NCBI GenBank assembly: GCA_045591985.1
Contig: JAZNTV010000098.1
Coordinates: forward strand, 1-60,930
Direction: 5' to 3'
Length of the DNA stretch: 60,930 nucleotides
Source of the DNA: SIG588 sp045591985
GTDB lineage: Bacteria > Bacillota > Clostridia > Oscillospirales > Acutalibacteraceae
Part shown: positions 34,259 through 41,193 of the stretch, in pieces
Layout: every line of letters starts with the position of its first letter
Numbering within the stretch: position 1 is the stretch's first letter
Program-made: the position numbers and the translations under genes
The notes under the pieces: generated by a model
The model's input: only the letters and a program-made list of their open reading frames with translations
Told to the model about the DNA's origin: nothing
Databases searched by the model: none

Positions 34259-34916
34259 TTTGCAATTCCTCCTGTTGTTTTTGATAGATGTTACACACGC
34301 ATCTCCATGACAGTGTACAGCAAATCATCGAATACACCGTGTAAATAAGATAGGTAATTTGCGCGGGGTCGTCCCGCAACATGGTTATATACAGCACGCA
34401 ACTGACAAGACCGCCTGCCAACTGCAAAAATTGAAACTCGATCAACGCCAGCATACAGAAAAACGTGGCAACGATGCCGATGATGGTGACGGTGTTATCC
34501 AGTATGACGTATGGCGAGCCGAAAAGCGACAAAACACAATACAAGATTCCCCACGTCATCACGCCGCCCAATCCCCAGACAAGGCGTTGCTTGTTGGAAA
34601 GGCGACGAAATCTTGTGGAGTTACCGTAAGCCCGTTTGCTCCAGCAAATAAACGTGATCATTTGCAAAGGAAAGGATATGCAAAAGGCGTATAACGCGGA
34701 ACCATACAAAGCCATTGTATAATAGGAGATGGCGTACAGTATGGAGTTCGCACCGCCTAAAAGATAGGCAAAACGGCTCGCTTTGGTTTGCAGAAGCATA
34801 ATGAACAAGGAAACAAACAGCGGCAGGATGCGTATCACCGATTGTTTAAAGACAATGGCGGTTACGGCCAGTGCTGTTGCGGTAGTCATCAACAGAATCC
34901 AACGCATTTTTCTCAT
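34206..34916 (-). CDS. pnuC: PnuC-like nicotinamide riboside/nucleotide transporter
   Basis: 236 aa, about seven TM helices. The characteristic core is GGANSILYAISYYTMALYGS followed by LYAFCISFPLQMITFICWSKR (the PnuC F-P-x-Q-x-x-x-F-x-x-W pattern). It would take up vitamin B3 precursors. It overlaps the regulator gene at its start (ATGA) and the sialidase gene at its end by 53 bases; the last 20 residues are hydrophilic. Its place with sialidase and esterase genes is unusual. The AraC-like protein just upstream is probably its regulator. An NAD-related or sugar-related substrate is possible. Confidence 0.75.
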   Translation of the reverse strand: MRKMRWILLMTTATALAVTAIVFKQSVIRILPLFVSLFIMLLQTKASRFAYLLGGANSILYAISYYTMALYGSALYAFCISFPLQMITFICWSKRAYGNSTRFRRLSNKQRLVWGLGGVMTWGILYCVLSLFGSPYVILDNTVTIIGIVATFFCMLALIEFQFLQLAGGLVSCVLYITMLRDDPAQITYLIYTVYSMICCTLSWRCVCNIYQKQQEELQNENGMGQTADRHQRPQQ

Positions 34917-35584
34917 ATCTTTTCACTCCGCAGTTGTCGTAAGGATTTTCCGTATCGTGCCTGTATTTTTCGCTGTACTTGTCGCGGAGAATAGCCAAGC
35001 TGCGCTGCTATTTGAGTTAAGGAAACCTCTTTGGAAAACACCAAGGTTTCCAAAACAATATCGGGGGTGGTGGTCTGCGTGGAAAATACCGTTTGTTTGG
35101 TCAACCCTAAAATCCCTGCAAGGATCCCGCACGCTTCGCCCTTGCGCTCACACAATTGTCGCAACTGACGGCGAGGAGGAGCCAAATAATAGTTTATAAA
35201 CTTGTGAAACAGACTGCCGGGCAGCGGCATCGGTTTTCCGGCGCAAGTCTGCAAAAAAGTAGTCAGATATTTGTAAAAGTGCCCTTTGCTGTGCGGTGCA
35301 GACACTTCTATCCCTAAAACAACAATATGGGCGTTCTGTTCGTTGTGACAGATACGGTGTTGCATACTGGGTGAGATGATCAGCAGCTCGCCTTTTTGCA
35401 CCGCTGTGTCCCCGCTCGCCGTTTGGCAGATATGGGTATCCTCCACAACCACCAACAATTCAAAAAAACTATGAGTGTGCATTGGCGATGGCTCAGTGGT
35501 GTTGCTTTTGATTTTATGTAACGTGACAACGGCATCTTCAAGCAAAAGGGTTTCACTTTCAAACTCTATCACATGTTCCGGCAT
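34913..35584 (-). CDS. AraC-like regulator with cupin domain and only one HTH
   Basis: 223 aa. N-terminal cupin-type ligand-binding region (PSPMHTHSFFELLVVVEDTH, then GDTAVQKGELLIISPSMQHR, residues 30-75). The C-terminus has a single HTH of the AraC type, VSLTQIAAQLGYSPRQVQRK, followed by GKSLRQLRSEK, then ends. Regular AraC proteins have two HTH motifs, and this one is about 50 residues short, so the DNA-binding domain is truncated or atypical. The ATG at 35584 is nine bases from AGGAG; an ATG at 35593 abuts the site. It probably controls the operon downstream. Confidence 0.7.
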   Translation of the reverse strand: MPEHVIEFESETLLLEDAVVTLHKIKSNTTEPSPMHTHSFFELLVVVEDTHICQTASGDTAVQKGELLIISPSMQHRICHNEQNAHIVVLGIEVSAPHSKGHFYKYLTTFLQTCAGKPMPLPGSLFHKFINYYLAPPRRQLRQLCERKGEACGILAGILGLTKQTVFSTQTTTPDIVLETLVFSKEVSLTQIAAQLGYSPRQVQRKIQARYGKSLRQLRSEKI

Positions 35585-35604
35585 ATATCTCATCTCCTAT
35601 AACA

Positions 35605-35632
35605 AGTATACCATCGTCATGGTAAAAAGCAA
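35605..35632 (-). promoter_or_regulatory. promoter of the regulator-PnuC-sialidase-esterase operon, with operator-like palindrome
   Basis: Minus strand: TTGCTT, 16-base spacer, TATACT. The spacer carries a small palindrome ACCATGACGATGGT, a candidate operator for the AraC-like protein. Confidence 0.65.
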
Positions 35633-35929
35633 CAAAGAATACGACATATTCATTGAAAAATGTCGTGTTCTTTTCGGATATCTTTCTGCGCAGATTCGTT
35701 TTGCCGAACGAATTCCACAATTTTATTGCTTTTGTTTTGAAAGCGGGATAATGAAACCACAATGTATACACCCACGTGATATTGTCGTTATTTCAGGGAT
35801 TCGCCCCCGCGGGCGTTCCGTGAACACCCTGCAAAGCGGTCGATTACACCACGGTCTCTTTTACGTCCCGGATGGAAAGGCCGTCTTTACGCTTCAAAAC
35901 GGACCAGTGCGAACGGCACGCCTGTTGAT

Positions 35930-35999
35930 TTCGGGCACCGCAAACGGGCAAGCAAACGCGCAAGCGTTTGTGAGAAACCCGAAGGTCGTGTGGTTCAAA
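35930..35999 (+). repeat. tRNA-linked element with a tRNA-fMet anticodon-arm tail
   Basis: Outer stem TTCGGG (35930-35935) pairs with CCCGAA (35978-35983); an inner hairpin CAAACGC-GCAA-GCGTTTG (35953-35970) is followed by GTGAGAA and then by a 23-base match to the 3' half of tRNA-fMet, beginning at AACCCGAAGGTCG (anticodon stem 3' strand). The left arm is again complementary to the tRNA piece. Confidence 0.6.
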
Positions 36000-36004
36000 C
36001 GAAG

Positions 36005-36107
36005 TTTGAAACGAACTCCGCATGTGAGGTGCGTCAGCGCCGAAGATGCGGGAGAAAGCCCCGGTGGGGCTTTCGTCAAGTGAGAAGAAAGTCCCGCCCC
36101 CGCAACC
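36005..36107 (+). repeat. structured tRNA-linked repeat element, copy 2
   Basis: Shares TTGAAACGAACTCC with copy 1, then CCGCAT/ATGCGG (36018-36023/36046-36051) enclosing GGTGC/GCGCC (one G-U), and GAAAGCCCC-GGT-GGGGCTTTC (36054-36074). It ends with the same 28-base run GTGAGAAGAAAGTCCCGCCC... (36080-36107) as copy 1. All three internal stems differ in sequence from copy 1 but still pair, and the GGT loop is kept. Confidence 0.7.
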
Positions 36108-36264
36108 AAAAATGCGAACCGATTTAGATATCGGGGCAGAAAAGTCCGAAACCATAACGGTTTCGTACTTTTTCTATGCAAATTTTCATAGTTGAATTTC
36201 ATAGATATCCTAAGCCTAAAACGGCTTTCGGGGAGGACTTGAACTAAATCATAAGTTATAATAG

Positions 36265-36293
36265 TGGAAAAGTTTAGATTTTTATGATATAAT
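36265..36293 (+). promoter_or_regulatory. promoter of the GH78-like gene
   Basis: An extended -10 TGATATAAT (TATAAT at 36288-36293), with a weak -35 (TGGAAA) 17 bases upstream; 34 bases before the ATG. Confidence 0.6.
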
Positions 36294-36327
36294 CAGTTTA
36301 ATAAATTATGATTGGAGAGGTAAAACA

Positions 36328-38346
36328 ATGGAACATACCTTTATAGGTAAATGGGTAACAAATTCGGAATTTGCCAACTTAAAGCCGAGAAATGTTTTTC
36401 ACAAGCAGTTAGATAAGGTTGACTTGCCTTGTGATGAACATAGGAATAGACACATTTTATTTAGAAAAAAATTTTGTTGCGATAATTTATGCGATAATGC
36501 GCTGATTTATATTTCTGCTGACGATTATTATAAACTTTATATCAACGGACGATTTGTGGCGCAAGGTCCCGCTCCTTCATATCATTTCAATTATAATTAT
36601 AACGTGATTGACGTTAGTGAATATCTGCAAAAAGGAGAAAACCTTATTGCCGTTCATACATTATATCAAGGCCTTATTAACAGAGTTTGGCAAAGCGGTG
36701 ACAACCGTCACGGATTGATTCTTGATTTGGTTATAGACGGAGAAACTGTTGTTGCAAGTGATGAAAGCTTTAAGACAAGCCCCCATACTGCCTATGCTGA
36801 AATGGGTACTTGCGGTTATGAGACACAGTTTTTAGAAAGGTATAATTCCAATGCAACAGAGGTTGGTTTTGCTTCTCCCGACTTTGATGATGAAAATTGG
36901 AAAAATGCTCAAATACATAGATATGCCGACCATACGTTGACTTTACAGAAAAGCGGTATGCTTGAATTTGAAACCATTTTACCAGTCAACGCCACTGTTG
37001 TTGGAAACCATATCTTGTATGACTTTGGCTCCAATTATGTGGGATATTTATGCGTACGCGCTAAAGGTAAAAAAGGTGATATTGTCACCGTGCGGTGTGC
37101 GCAGGAATTAAATGATGACGGCACACTGCGATATAACCTTCGTGCAAATTGCACCTACGAGGAAGAATGGATTTTATCCGATGGGGAAAGTTTCCTTGAT
37201 TGGTTTGATTATAAGTCGTTCAGATATGCGGAACTCTCTATACCGGCAAATGTAGAAATATTGGATGTTTATTTTTGTGTAAGGCATTACCCGTTTGTTC
37301 TTAAAACTCAATTAAAGTCAGATTATGCATTTAATAAAGAGTTAAGAGAAATTTGGAATTTGTGTGTCCATACTCAAAAGTACGGTGTGCAGGAAGTTAT
37401 TCAGGATTGTATGGAGCGAGAAAAAGGCTTTTACCTTGGTGACGGCTGTTATACGGCGCTGACCAATATGATTCTGACGGGCGACGATTCTATGGTGCGC
37501 AAACTCATAGATGATGCTTTTTCCACTGAGATTATTACCGATACGCTTGTCACCTGTATGTGTTGCTCTTTCATGCAGGAGATCGCGGAATACCCTTTGA
37601 TTTTGGTGTATCTTGTATTGTGGCATTACAATTATACAGGTGATAAAGAGTATTTAATGCAGAATTTTGCAAAGGTAACACGACTACTTGATGCCTATCG
37701 GCGCGATTATGAAAAGGATGGTCTTTTGAGAGATCTTGACAAATGGTGTGTGGTAGAGTGGCCGAAAAATTTCCAACACGAGTATGATGTAGATATTCGC
37801 GAGGGGCAGATTTGCAAGGAAGCACACGTTTCCATAAATGCTTATTATATTGCGGCAATACGAACAGCTAATTCAATTGCCACCGTTTTAAGCTTGCCGC
37901 AATATCGGGACGAAACGCCGCTTATTTCTACTTTTTACACCGCTTTTTATGACAAAGATAACCATCTTTTCAAGGATGGGGAAAACACAGAGCACATCAG
38001 TTTGGTTGGCAACAGTTTTGTGTATGGGCTTGGTCTTTGTTCGGACAAGGAATTCCAACAAAACTTCTTGTCTATGATAAAAAAACACGGAATCAGTTCG
38101 CTTTCTTTTTTCTGCACATTCCCTGTTTTTATGGGATTTGTAAGAAACCGCCGATATGACCTCATAAAACAATGCCTTCTTGATGACAATGCATGGAAGC
38201 GCATTTTGCAGGAAGACGGCACAACAACTTTTGAGGGCTGGGGAAAAGATACCAAATGGAATACATCCCTTTTCCATTTGACAATGTCTTACGCCGCAAC
38301 CTTTATGTCAGATATTGATTTAAATGCGTTGTTTAACGGTATCTAA
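36328..38346 (+). CDS. GH78-like alpha-L-rhamnosidase family protein
   Basis: 672 aa, cytoplasmic, encoded in DNA clearly richer in A+T than its neighbours. An N-terminal carbohydrate-binding jelly-roll (LIYISADDYYKLYINGRFVA, GPAPSYHFNYN) and a second beta-sandwich (ILYDFGSNYVGYLCVRAKG) precede an alpha/alpha six-barrel with VIQDCMEREKGFYLGDG (the GH78 acid cluster D-C-P/M-x-R-E-x-x-x-W/Y-x-G-D), FMQEIAEYPLIL and WGKDTKWNTSLFH. The Asp/Glu residues at the expected catalytic positions are retained. Function: release of rhamnose or a related sugar. ATG with GGAGAGG upstream. Confidence 0.8.
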   Translation: MEHTFIGKWVTNSEFANLKPRNVFHKQLDKVDLPCDEHRNRHILFRKKFCCDNLCDNALIYISADDYYKLYINGRFVAQGPAPSYHFNYNYNVIDVSEYLQKGENLIAVHTLYQGLINRVWQSGDNRHGLILDLVIDGETVVASDESFKTSPHTAYAEMGTCGYETQFLERYNSNATEVGFASPDFDDENWKNAQIHRYADHTLTLQKSGMLEFETILPVNATVVGNHILYDFGSNYVGYLCVRAKGKKGDIVTVRCAQELNDDGTLRYNLRANCTYEEEWILSDGESFLDWFDYKSFRYAELSIPANVEILDVYFCVRHYPFVLKTQLKSDYAFNKELREIWNLCVHTQKYGVQEVIQDCMEREKGFYLGDGCYTALTNMILTGDDSMVRKLIDDAFSTEIITDTLVTCMCCSFMQEIAEYPLILVYLVLWHYNYTGDKEYLMQNFAKVTRLLDAYRRDYEKDGLLRDLDKWCVVEWPKNFQHEYDVDIREGQICKEAHVSINAYYIAAIRTANSIATVLSLPQYRDETPLISTFYTAFYDKDNHLFKDGENTEHISLVGNSFVYGLGLCSDKEFQQNFLSMIKKHGISSLSFFCTFPVFMGFVRNRRYDLIKQCLLDDNAWKRILQEDGTTTFEGWGKDTKWNTSLFHLTMSYAATFMSDIDLNALFNGI

Positions 38347-38366
38347 ATCGGTGCAACTTGCCAAGT

Positions 38367-38403
38367 AAAGACTCGTAATCTTAGGATTACGAGTCTTTTT
38401 TTG
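38367..38403 (+). terminator. terminator after the GH78-like gene
   Basis: A 14-bp perfect stem (AAAGACTCGTAATC / GATTACGAGTCTTT) with a TTAG loop and a T-run. Confidence 0.9.
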
Positions 38404-38466
38404 CTTAAAATCACCATTAAGATGTAGTCGTAATAAGACCAAGTAATGGGATCTAATGCGATCTAT

Positions 38467-38815
38467 TTGGGCGGCAAATGGGCGGCAAAAAGCAAAAACG
38501 AGGTCAAAAGTACGTCGGCGCGCCGTCGTCATGTCGTCTTGTTGTTGAAAAAAGAGGGGATTTTGTGGGAGTTCCCTTCTTGCTTCCCGTTTTTTCTCGT
38601 GCAGTAATGCTGTAGGTTTGTAGGTCACCCTTGCTAAAAAGTGAGAATACTTAGAAACTCCCGTTTTCCCGTTAAAACAACCAACGTACTCATCACATAA
38701 AAACAGGTGCAATTTATTTCCAGTATGGATGCCCGTGCTTCAACGACCTGTCTAACCTTGATTTGTAGGGTAAGATGGACAAAGCTTTTGTCCTTGCCGC
38801 CCATTTGCCGCCCAA
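38467..38815. mobile_element. 349-bp non-coding element with 22-bp perfect inverted ends (MITE-like or integrase remnant)
   Basis: Left end TTGGGCGGCAAATGGGCGGC+AA (38467-38488) and right end, its exact reverse complement, at 38794-38815. Each end contains two direct copies of GGGCGGCAAA. No ORF fills the interior. Such G-G-K-repeat DNA is familiar from the 3' ends of clostridial tyrosine integrase genes, so this could be an integrase scar instead of a MITE. No target-site duplication was found. Confidence 0.5.
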
Positions 38816-39028
38816 TTCACAAAAAAAGTGCCGCCTGATGACGACACTCTTTTGCAAATTTATGGGATTTGTTGCGGCGGGGTTATAGGGCGAGAAGTGG
38901 TAGAGAACAATATCTGGTCGATTTTTTCTGCCGCATCTTCATCCATTGACGGGAGAACGTGGGTGTATGTATTTAGGGTTATGTCAAATAAATTTTTCTT
39001 ATTTTAATATTTGGATCCAGTTAATTAA

Positions 39029-39057
39029 TTGACAATAAAACGATATTACGATATACT
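39029..39057 (+). promoter_or_regulatory. promoter of the DUF6273 gene
   Basis: Consensus TTGACA, 17-base spacer, TATACT; about 34 bases before the TTG start. Confidence 0.8.
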
Positions 39058-39090
39058 ATTACGGAGTTTAATGAATTTGAGGTGTCTATT

Positions 39091-39624
39091 TTGAAACTTA
39101 ATGAAATTGTAAAGTTTGGTAATTTTTATCATTCAACGTCAGAAGAAAAAACATCAATTGAATGGCTCGTAATTGATGAAACTGAGGAGTATTATCTACT
39201 AATAAGTAAAATGATACTTTCCGAGATGCCCTTTAACAAGACTCCGGCTCCCGGATCGTGGAATTGGAATGATAGTACAATCAAAGCTTGGCTGAATACA
39301 AATTTTTATAACGATGCGTTCAGTGATACCGAAAAGGAAAATATCTCTCCGTTAGATGATGGTTCTAAGGTTTTCATCATTACTTGTCAAGAGGCTACTG
39401 TGCTCATGACAGAAGAGCAACGTGCTACAGAGTTGACAGAATATGCCCGATCAAAGGGCATCTGGAACGATAGCTGTTGGTGGGTAGCTTCCAGAGGTTA
39501 TTCCGCTTCTGATACAATAATAGTAAAAGCAAACGGATATCTTAATAATGATGCGTATGACAGGTTTTCAACAAACTGTTGCGGTGTTCGTCCCAGTATT
39601 AGACTTAAAAAAGGTAATTTTTAA
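39091..39624 (+). CDS. DUF6273 domain protein
   Basis: 177 aa, no signal peptide. Recognisable DUF6273 pattern: an N-terminal EIVKFGNFYHSTSEEKTSIEW and IEWLVIDETEEYYLLISKM, then STIKAWLNTNFYNDAFSDTE, KVFIITCQEATVLM, a W-W-V-A-S-R-G block (WNDSCWWVASRG) and the terminal G-V-R-P-S-I-R. Function unknown; from recall, such domains occur in bacterial surface or phage-associated contexts. I favour the TTG at 39091 (GAGGTG seven bases upstream, and an N-terminus like other family members) over the GTG at 39082. AT-rich. Confidence 0.7.
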   Translation: MKLNEIVKFGNFYHSTSEEKTSIEWLVIDETEEYYLLISKMILSEMPFNKTPAPGSWNWNDSTIKAWLNTNFYNDAFSDTEKENISPLDDGSKVFIITCQEATVLMTEEQRATELTEYARSKGIWNDSCWWVASRGYSASDTIIVKANGYLNNDAYDRFSTNCCGVRPSIRLKKGNF

Positions 39625-39659
39625 ATTCGAATTATCATATACTTTTAAAATTTGCAACG

Positions 39660-39900
39660 CTCGGCTAATTACGTTGCATTGTATCAAAATACCATTTATT
39701 TTTCAGAAATACGGTAGTATGCCTTTTGGCACACTGCCGTATTTCTTCGCTTGGGGAACGATGTGTTCCGCTGGCGCGGAACGTGATGCGCCTTTGGCGC
39801 GTAATGTTGCCTTCGACAGTGATGTGCGATGCGGCGTGTGAGAAAGAACACATCACTGTGCGATTGCACTACATCACGTGCCCGCAAGGGCCAACAGCGT
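39660..39900. repeat. structured intergenic repeat region
   Basis: A terminator-like hairpin AAATACGGTAGTATGCC / GGCACACTGCCGTATTT (39707-39744, TTTT loop, two mismatches) is followed by a set of short hairpins: TTCCGC..GCGGAA, GCGCC-TTT-GGCGC and GCCC-GCAA-GGGC, each separated by GTGATG-like sequence. No real gene: the reading frames in it lack ribosome-binding sites. It resembles the intergenic repeats at 31.7 kb in style. Confidence 0.5.
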
Positions 39901-39961
39901 TATTTACAAACGAACAGTTTTATGCTACAATTACCTCATCAAGGTGAAAGGCGGTGAGCAA

Positions 39962-40204
39962 ATGAAAAAGAGAAATAACAGTAAAACAAGAGAAAACTAC
40001 ATTGTATTGTTTCTGCATTTTTTTGTAGTTCTCTTGTTCGGTTTTTGTCTTTGTAATGTTTGCTGCACCGCTATCAGTTGTATTTTTAATGGGTTTGATT
40101 TGTTTTTAACTCGAGTCATACATTTGCCATATGTGCTATATCTGATCTTATCCTTGATCATCTCGGCAGTTTGGATTTTTATAATACGCCCAAGATTAAG
40201 GTAA
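39962..40204 (+). CDS. small two-TM membrane protein, unknown function
   Basis: 80 aa with a basic N-terminus (KKRNNSKTRENY) and two hydrophobic helices (IVLFLHFFVVLLFGFCLCNV; VLYLILSLIISAVWIFIIRP). The ATG has AGGCGGTGAG upstream. It ends directly at a tRNA-linked structured element. Nothing identifies its role; it could be a regulator of a membrane protein or a spurious leftover. Confidence 0.5.
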   Translation: MKKRNNSKTRENYIVLFLHFFVVLLFGFCLCNVCCTAISCIFNGFDLFLTRVIHLPYVLYLILSLIISAVWIFIIRPRLR

Positions 40205-40205
40205 T

Positions 40206-40249
40206 GCGTTTTTGTTGTATAAAACGCGTGAGGTTCAAACCCCGTAACC
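40206..40249 (+). repeat. degenerate tRNA-linked element
   Basis: Hairpin GCGTTTT (40206-40212) / AAAACGC (40221-40227), immediately GTGAG (40228-40232), then GTTCAAACCCCGTAACC, a degenerate tRNA T-arm and acceptor end. The following bases (ACAATGCGAATCGATTTT) also resemble those after copy 2 at 36.1 kb. Confidence 0.5.
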
Positions 40250-40303
40250 AACAATGCGAATCGATTTTTAACGCTATACCTAACACAGAAGGGTGACAGC
40301 ATT

Positions 40304-40528
40304 ATGCAACATAAAAAAGCAGCGGTTTTTATCCTGTTAGGGCAATCCAATGCCGTTGGTCACGGCATCCCTATGGAAGAAAAAGACGATACGGACATTG
40401 AGCCGGATCTTTCGGATGAGTTTTGCGTTTATACGATAGATAAGGATCATCTCATTGCCAAAACGGAATGGGATCCCCGTCGATTCGTATTGAGAGAAAA
40501 TACGGTGGCAATGATCAAAAACTTCTGA
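40304..40528 (+). pseudogene. truncated SGNH/sialate O-acetylesterase-like fragment
   Basis: 74 codons whose first third (AAVFILLGQSNAVGHGIP) nearly matches the N-terminus of the intact esterase at 44016, including the nucleophile block G-Q-S-N. After residue 30 the match breaks down to a shorter remnant (weak DLSDEF CVYTIDKDHL, similar in spacing to FGLHRKDN), and a stop follows. The other blocks (G-x-N-D-like and D-x-x-H) are missing, so it cannot be an active enzyme. GAAGGGTGACAGC precedes the ATG. Confidence 0.65.
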
Positions 40529-40630
40529 TTTCCCCAAAGTTATCGGGTAGAAAACGGGTCTTGGGGCGGGTTTGAACACCAGTCCGAGTGATGTTACCGT
40601 TTCTGACCTTAATAAAGACAGGTGAAATAT

Positions 40631-41119
40631 ATGGATAACGAATATCGCATCCGTGCGATGCGTCCTGCGGACAACGCTGCCGTGGCGGCACTTATCCGTG
40701 ATAATTTGAAGAAACATGGGTTGGATATCCCGGGGACGGCCTATTTTGATCCGTACGTGGAGGATCTGTATGCATTTTATGCAGGGCGTGCGGGGGGCGG
40801 CTATTATGTACTTGTCGACGAAAACGACGCGGTCGTCGGCGGCATTGGGTTCGACAGAATCGACCGTATACCCGACGGCGCGGAGTTGCAGAAAATGTAT
40901 CTCCGCGATTCCGTGAAGGGGAGAGGACTCAGTTACGTCCTGATCCGTTTCATTGAAGAGCGTATGCGTGAAAGCGGTATACACACATCCTATCTCGAAA
41001 CACATACGAACCTGCAAGCGGCTGTTCACGTGTATGAAAAACTCGGCTATAGGCGTATAGAGCGCCCCGCCGCTGTAGGGCACAGTGCTATGGATCGTTT
41101 CTATATAAAAAAGTTGTAA
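40631..41119 (+). CDS. GNAT family N-acetyltransferase
   Basis: 162 aa. GNAT fold: AMRPADNAAVAALIRDNL (alpha 1), GGYYVLVDENDAVVGGIGF (strands 2-3), LQKMYLRDSVKGRGLSYVLI (motif A; the acetyl-CoA loop is V-K-G-R-G-L-S), SYLETHTNLQAAVHVYEKLG (motif B) and YRRIERP. The ATG at 40631 is preceded by CAGGTGAA. Substrate unknown. It lies alone upstream of glnA. Confidence 0.9.
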   Translation: MDNEYRIRAMRPADNAAVAALIRDNLKKHGLDIPGTAYFDPYVEDLYAFYAGRAGGGYYVLVDENDAVVGGIGFDRIDRIPDGAELQKMYLRDSVKGRGLSYVLIRFIEERMRESGIHTSYLETHTNLQAAVHVYEKLGYRRIERPAAVGHSAMDRFYIKKL

Positions 41120-41131
41120 ACGGCAACGCGG

Positions 41132-41161
41132 TTGACAAGACACAGCCGTTTGGTATATAAT
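41132..41161 (+). promoter_or_regulatory. promoter of glnA
   Basis: TTGACA, 18-base spacer, TATAAT (or TATATA at a 16-base spacing); 32 bases before the ATG. Confidence 0.85.
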
Positions 41162-41193
41162 ATTTTCATAATTTTGCGAAAGAGGTTGATCGT

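Larger units (their letters stand above)
35633..36297. other. gene-free segment with structured repeats
   Basis: No supported gene; the long plus-strand frame across it is a run of hairpin sequence. It contains two tandem tRNA-linked elements (35930-36107), a terminator-like hairpin at 36138-36175 (AGAAAAGTCCGAAACC / GGTTTCGTACTTTTTCT) and the GH78 promoter. Confidence 0.6.
38347..39028. other. gene-free region with terminator and an inverted-repeat-bounded element
   Basis: No gene is seen. It contains the GH78 terminator and a 349-bp element bounded by 22-bp inverted repeats. Near 38821-38855 another hairpin-like stretch (AAAAAGTG...CACTCTTTT) follows. Confidence 0.6.

Noticed and set aside
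35475..36083. 202-codon plus-strand frame
   Set aside because: It crosses the regulator gene, its promoter and two hairpin repeats, and encodes no recognisable domain.
39548..39841. 97-codon plus-strand frame after DUF6273
   Set aside because: It begins inside the DUF6273 gene in another frame and runs through hairpin repeats.
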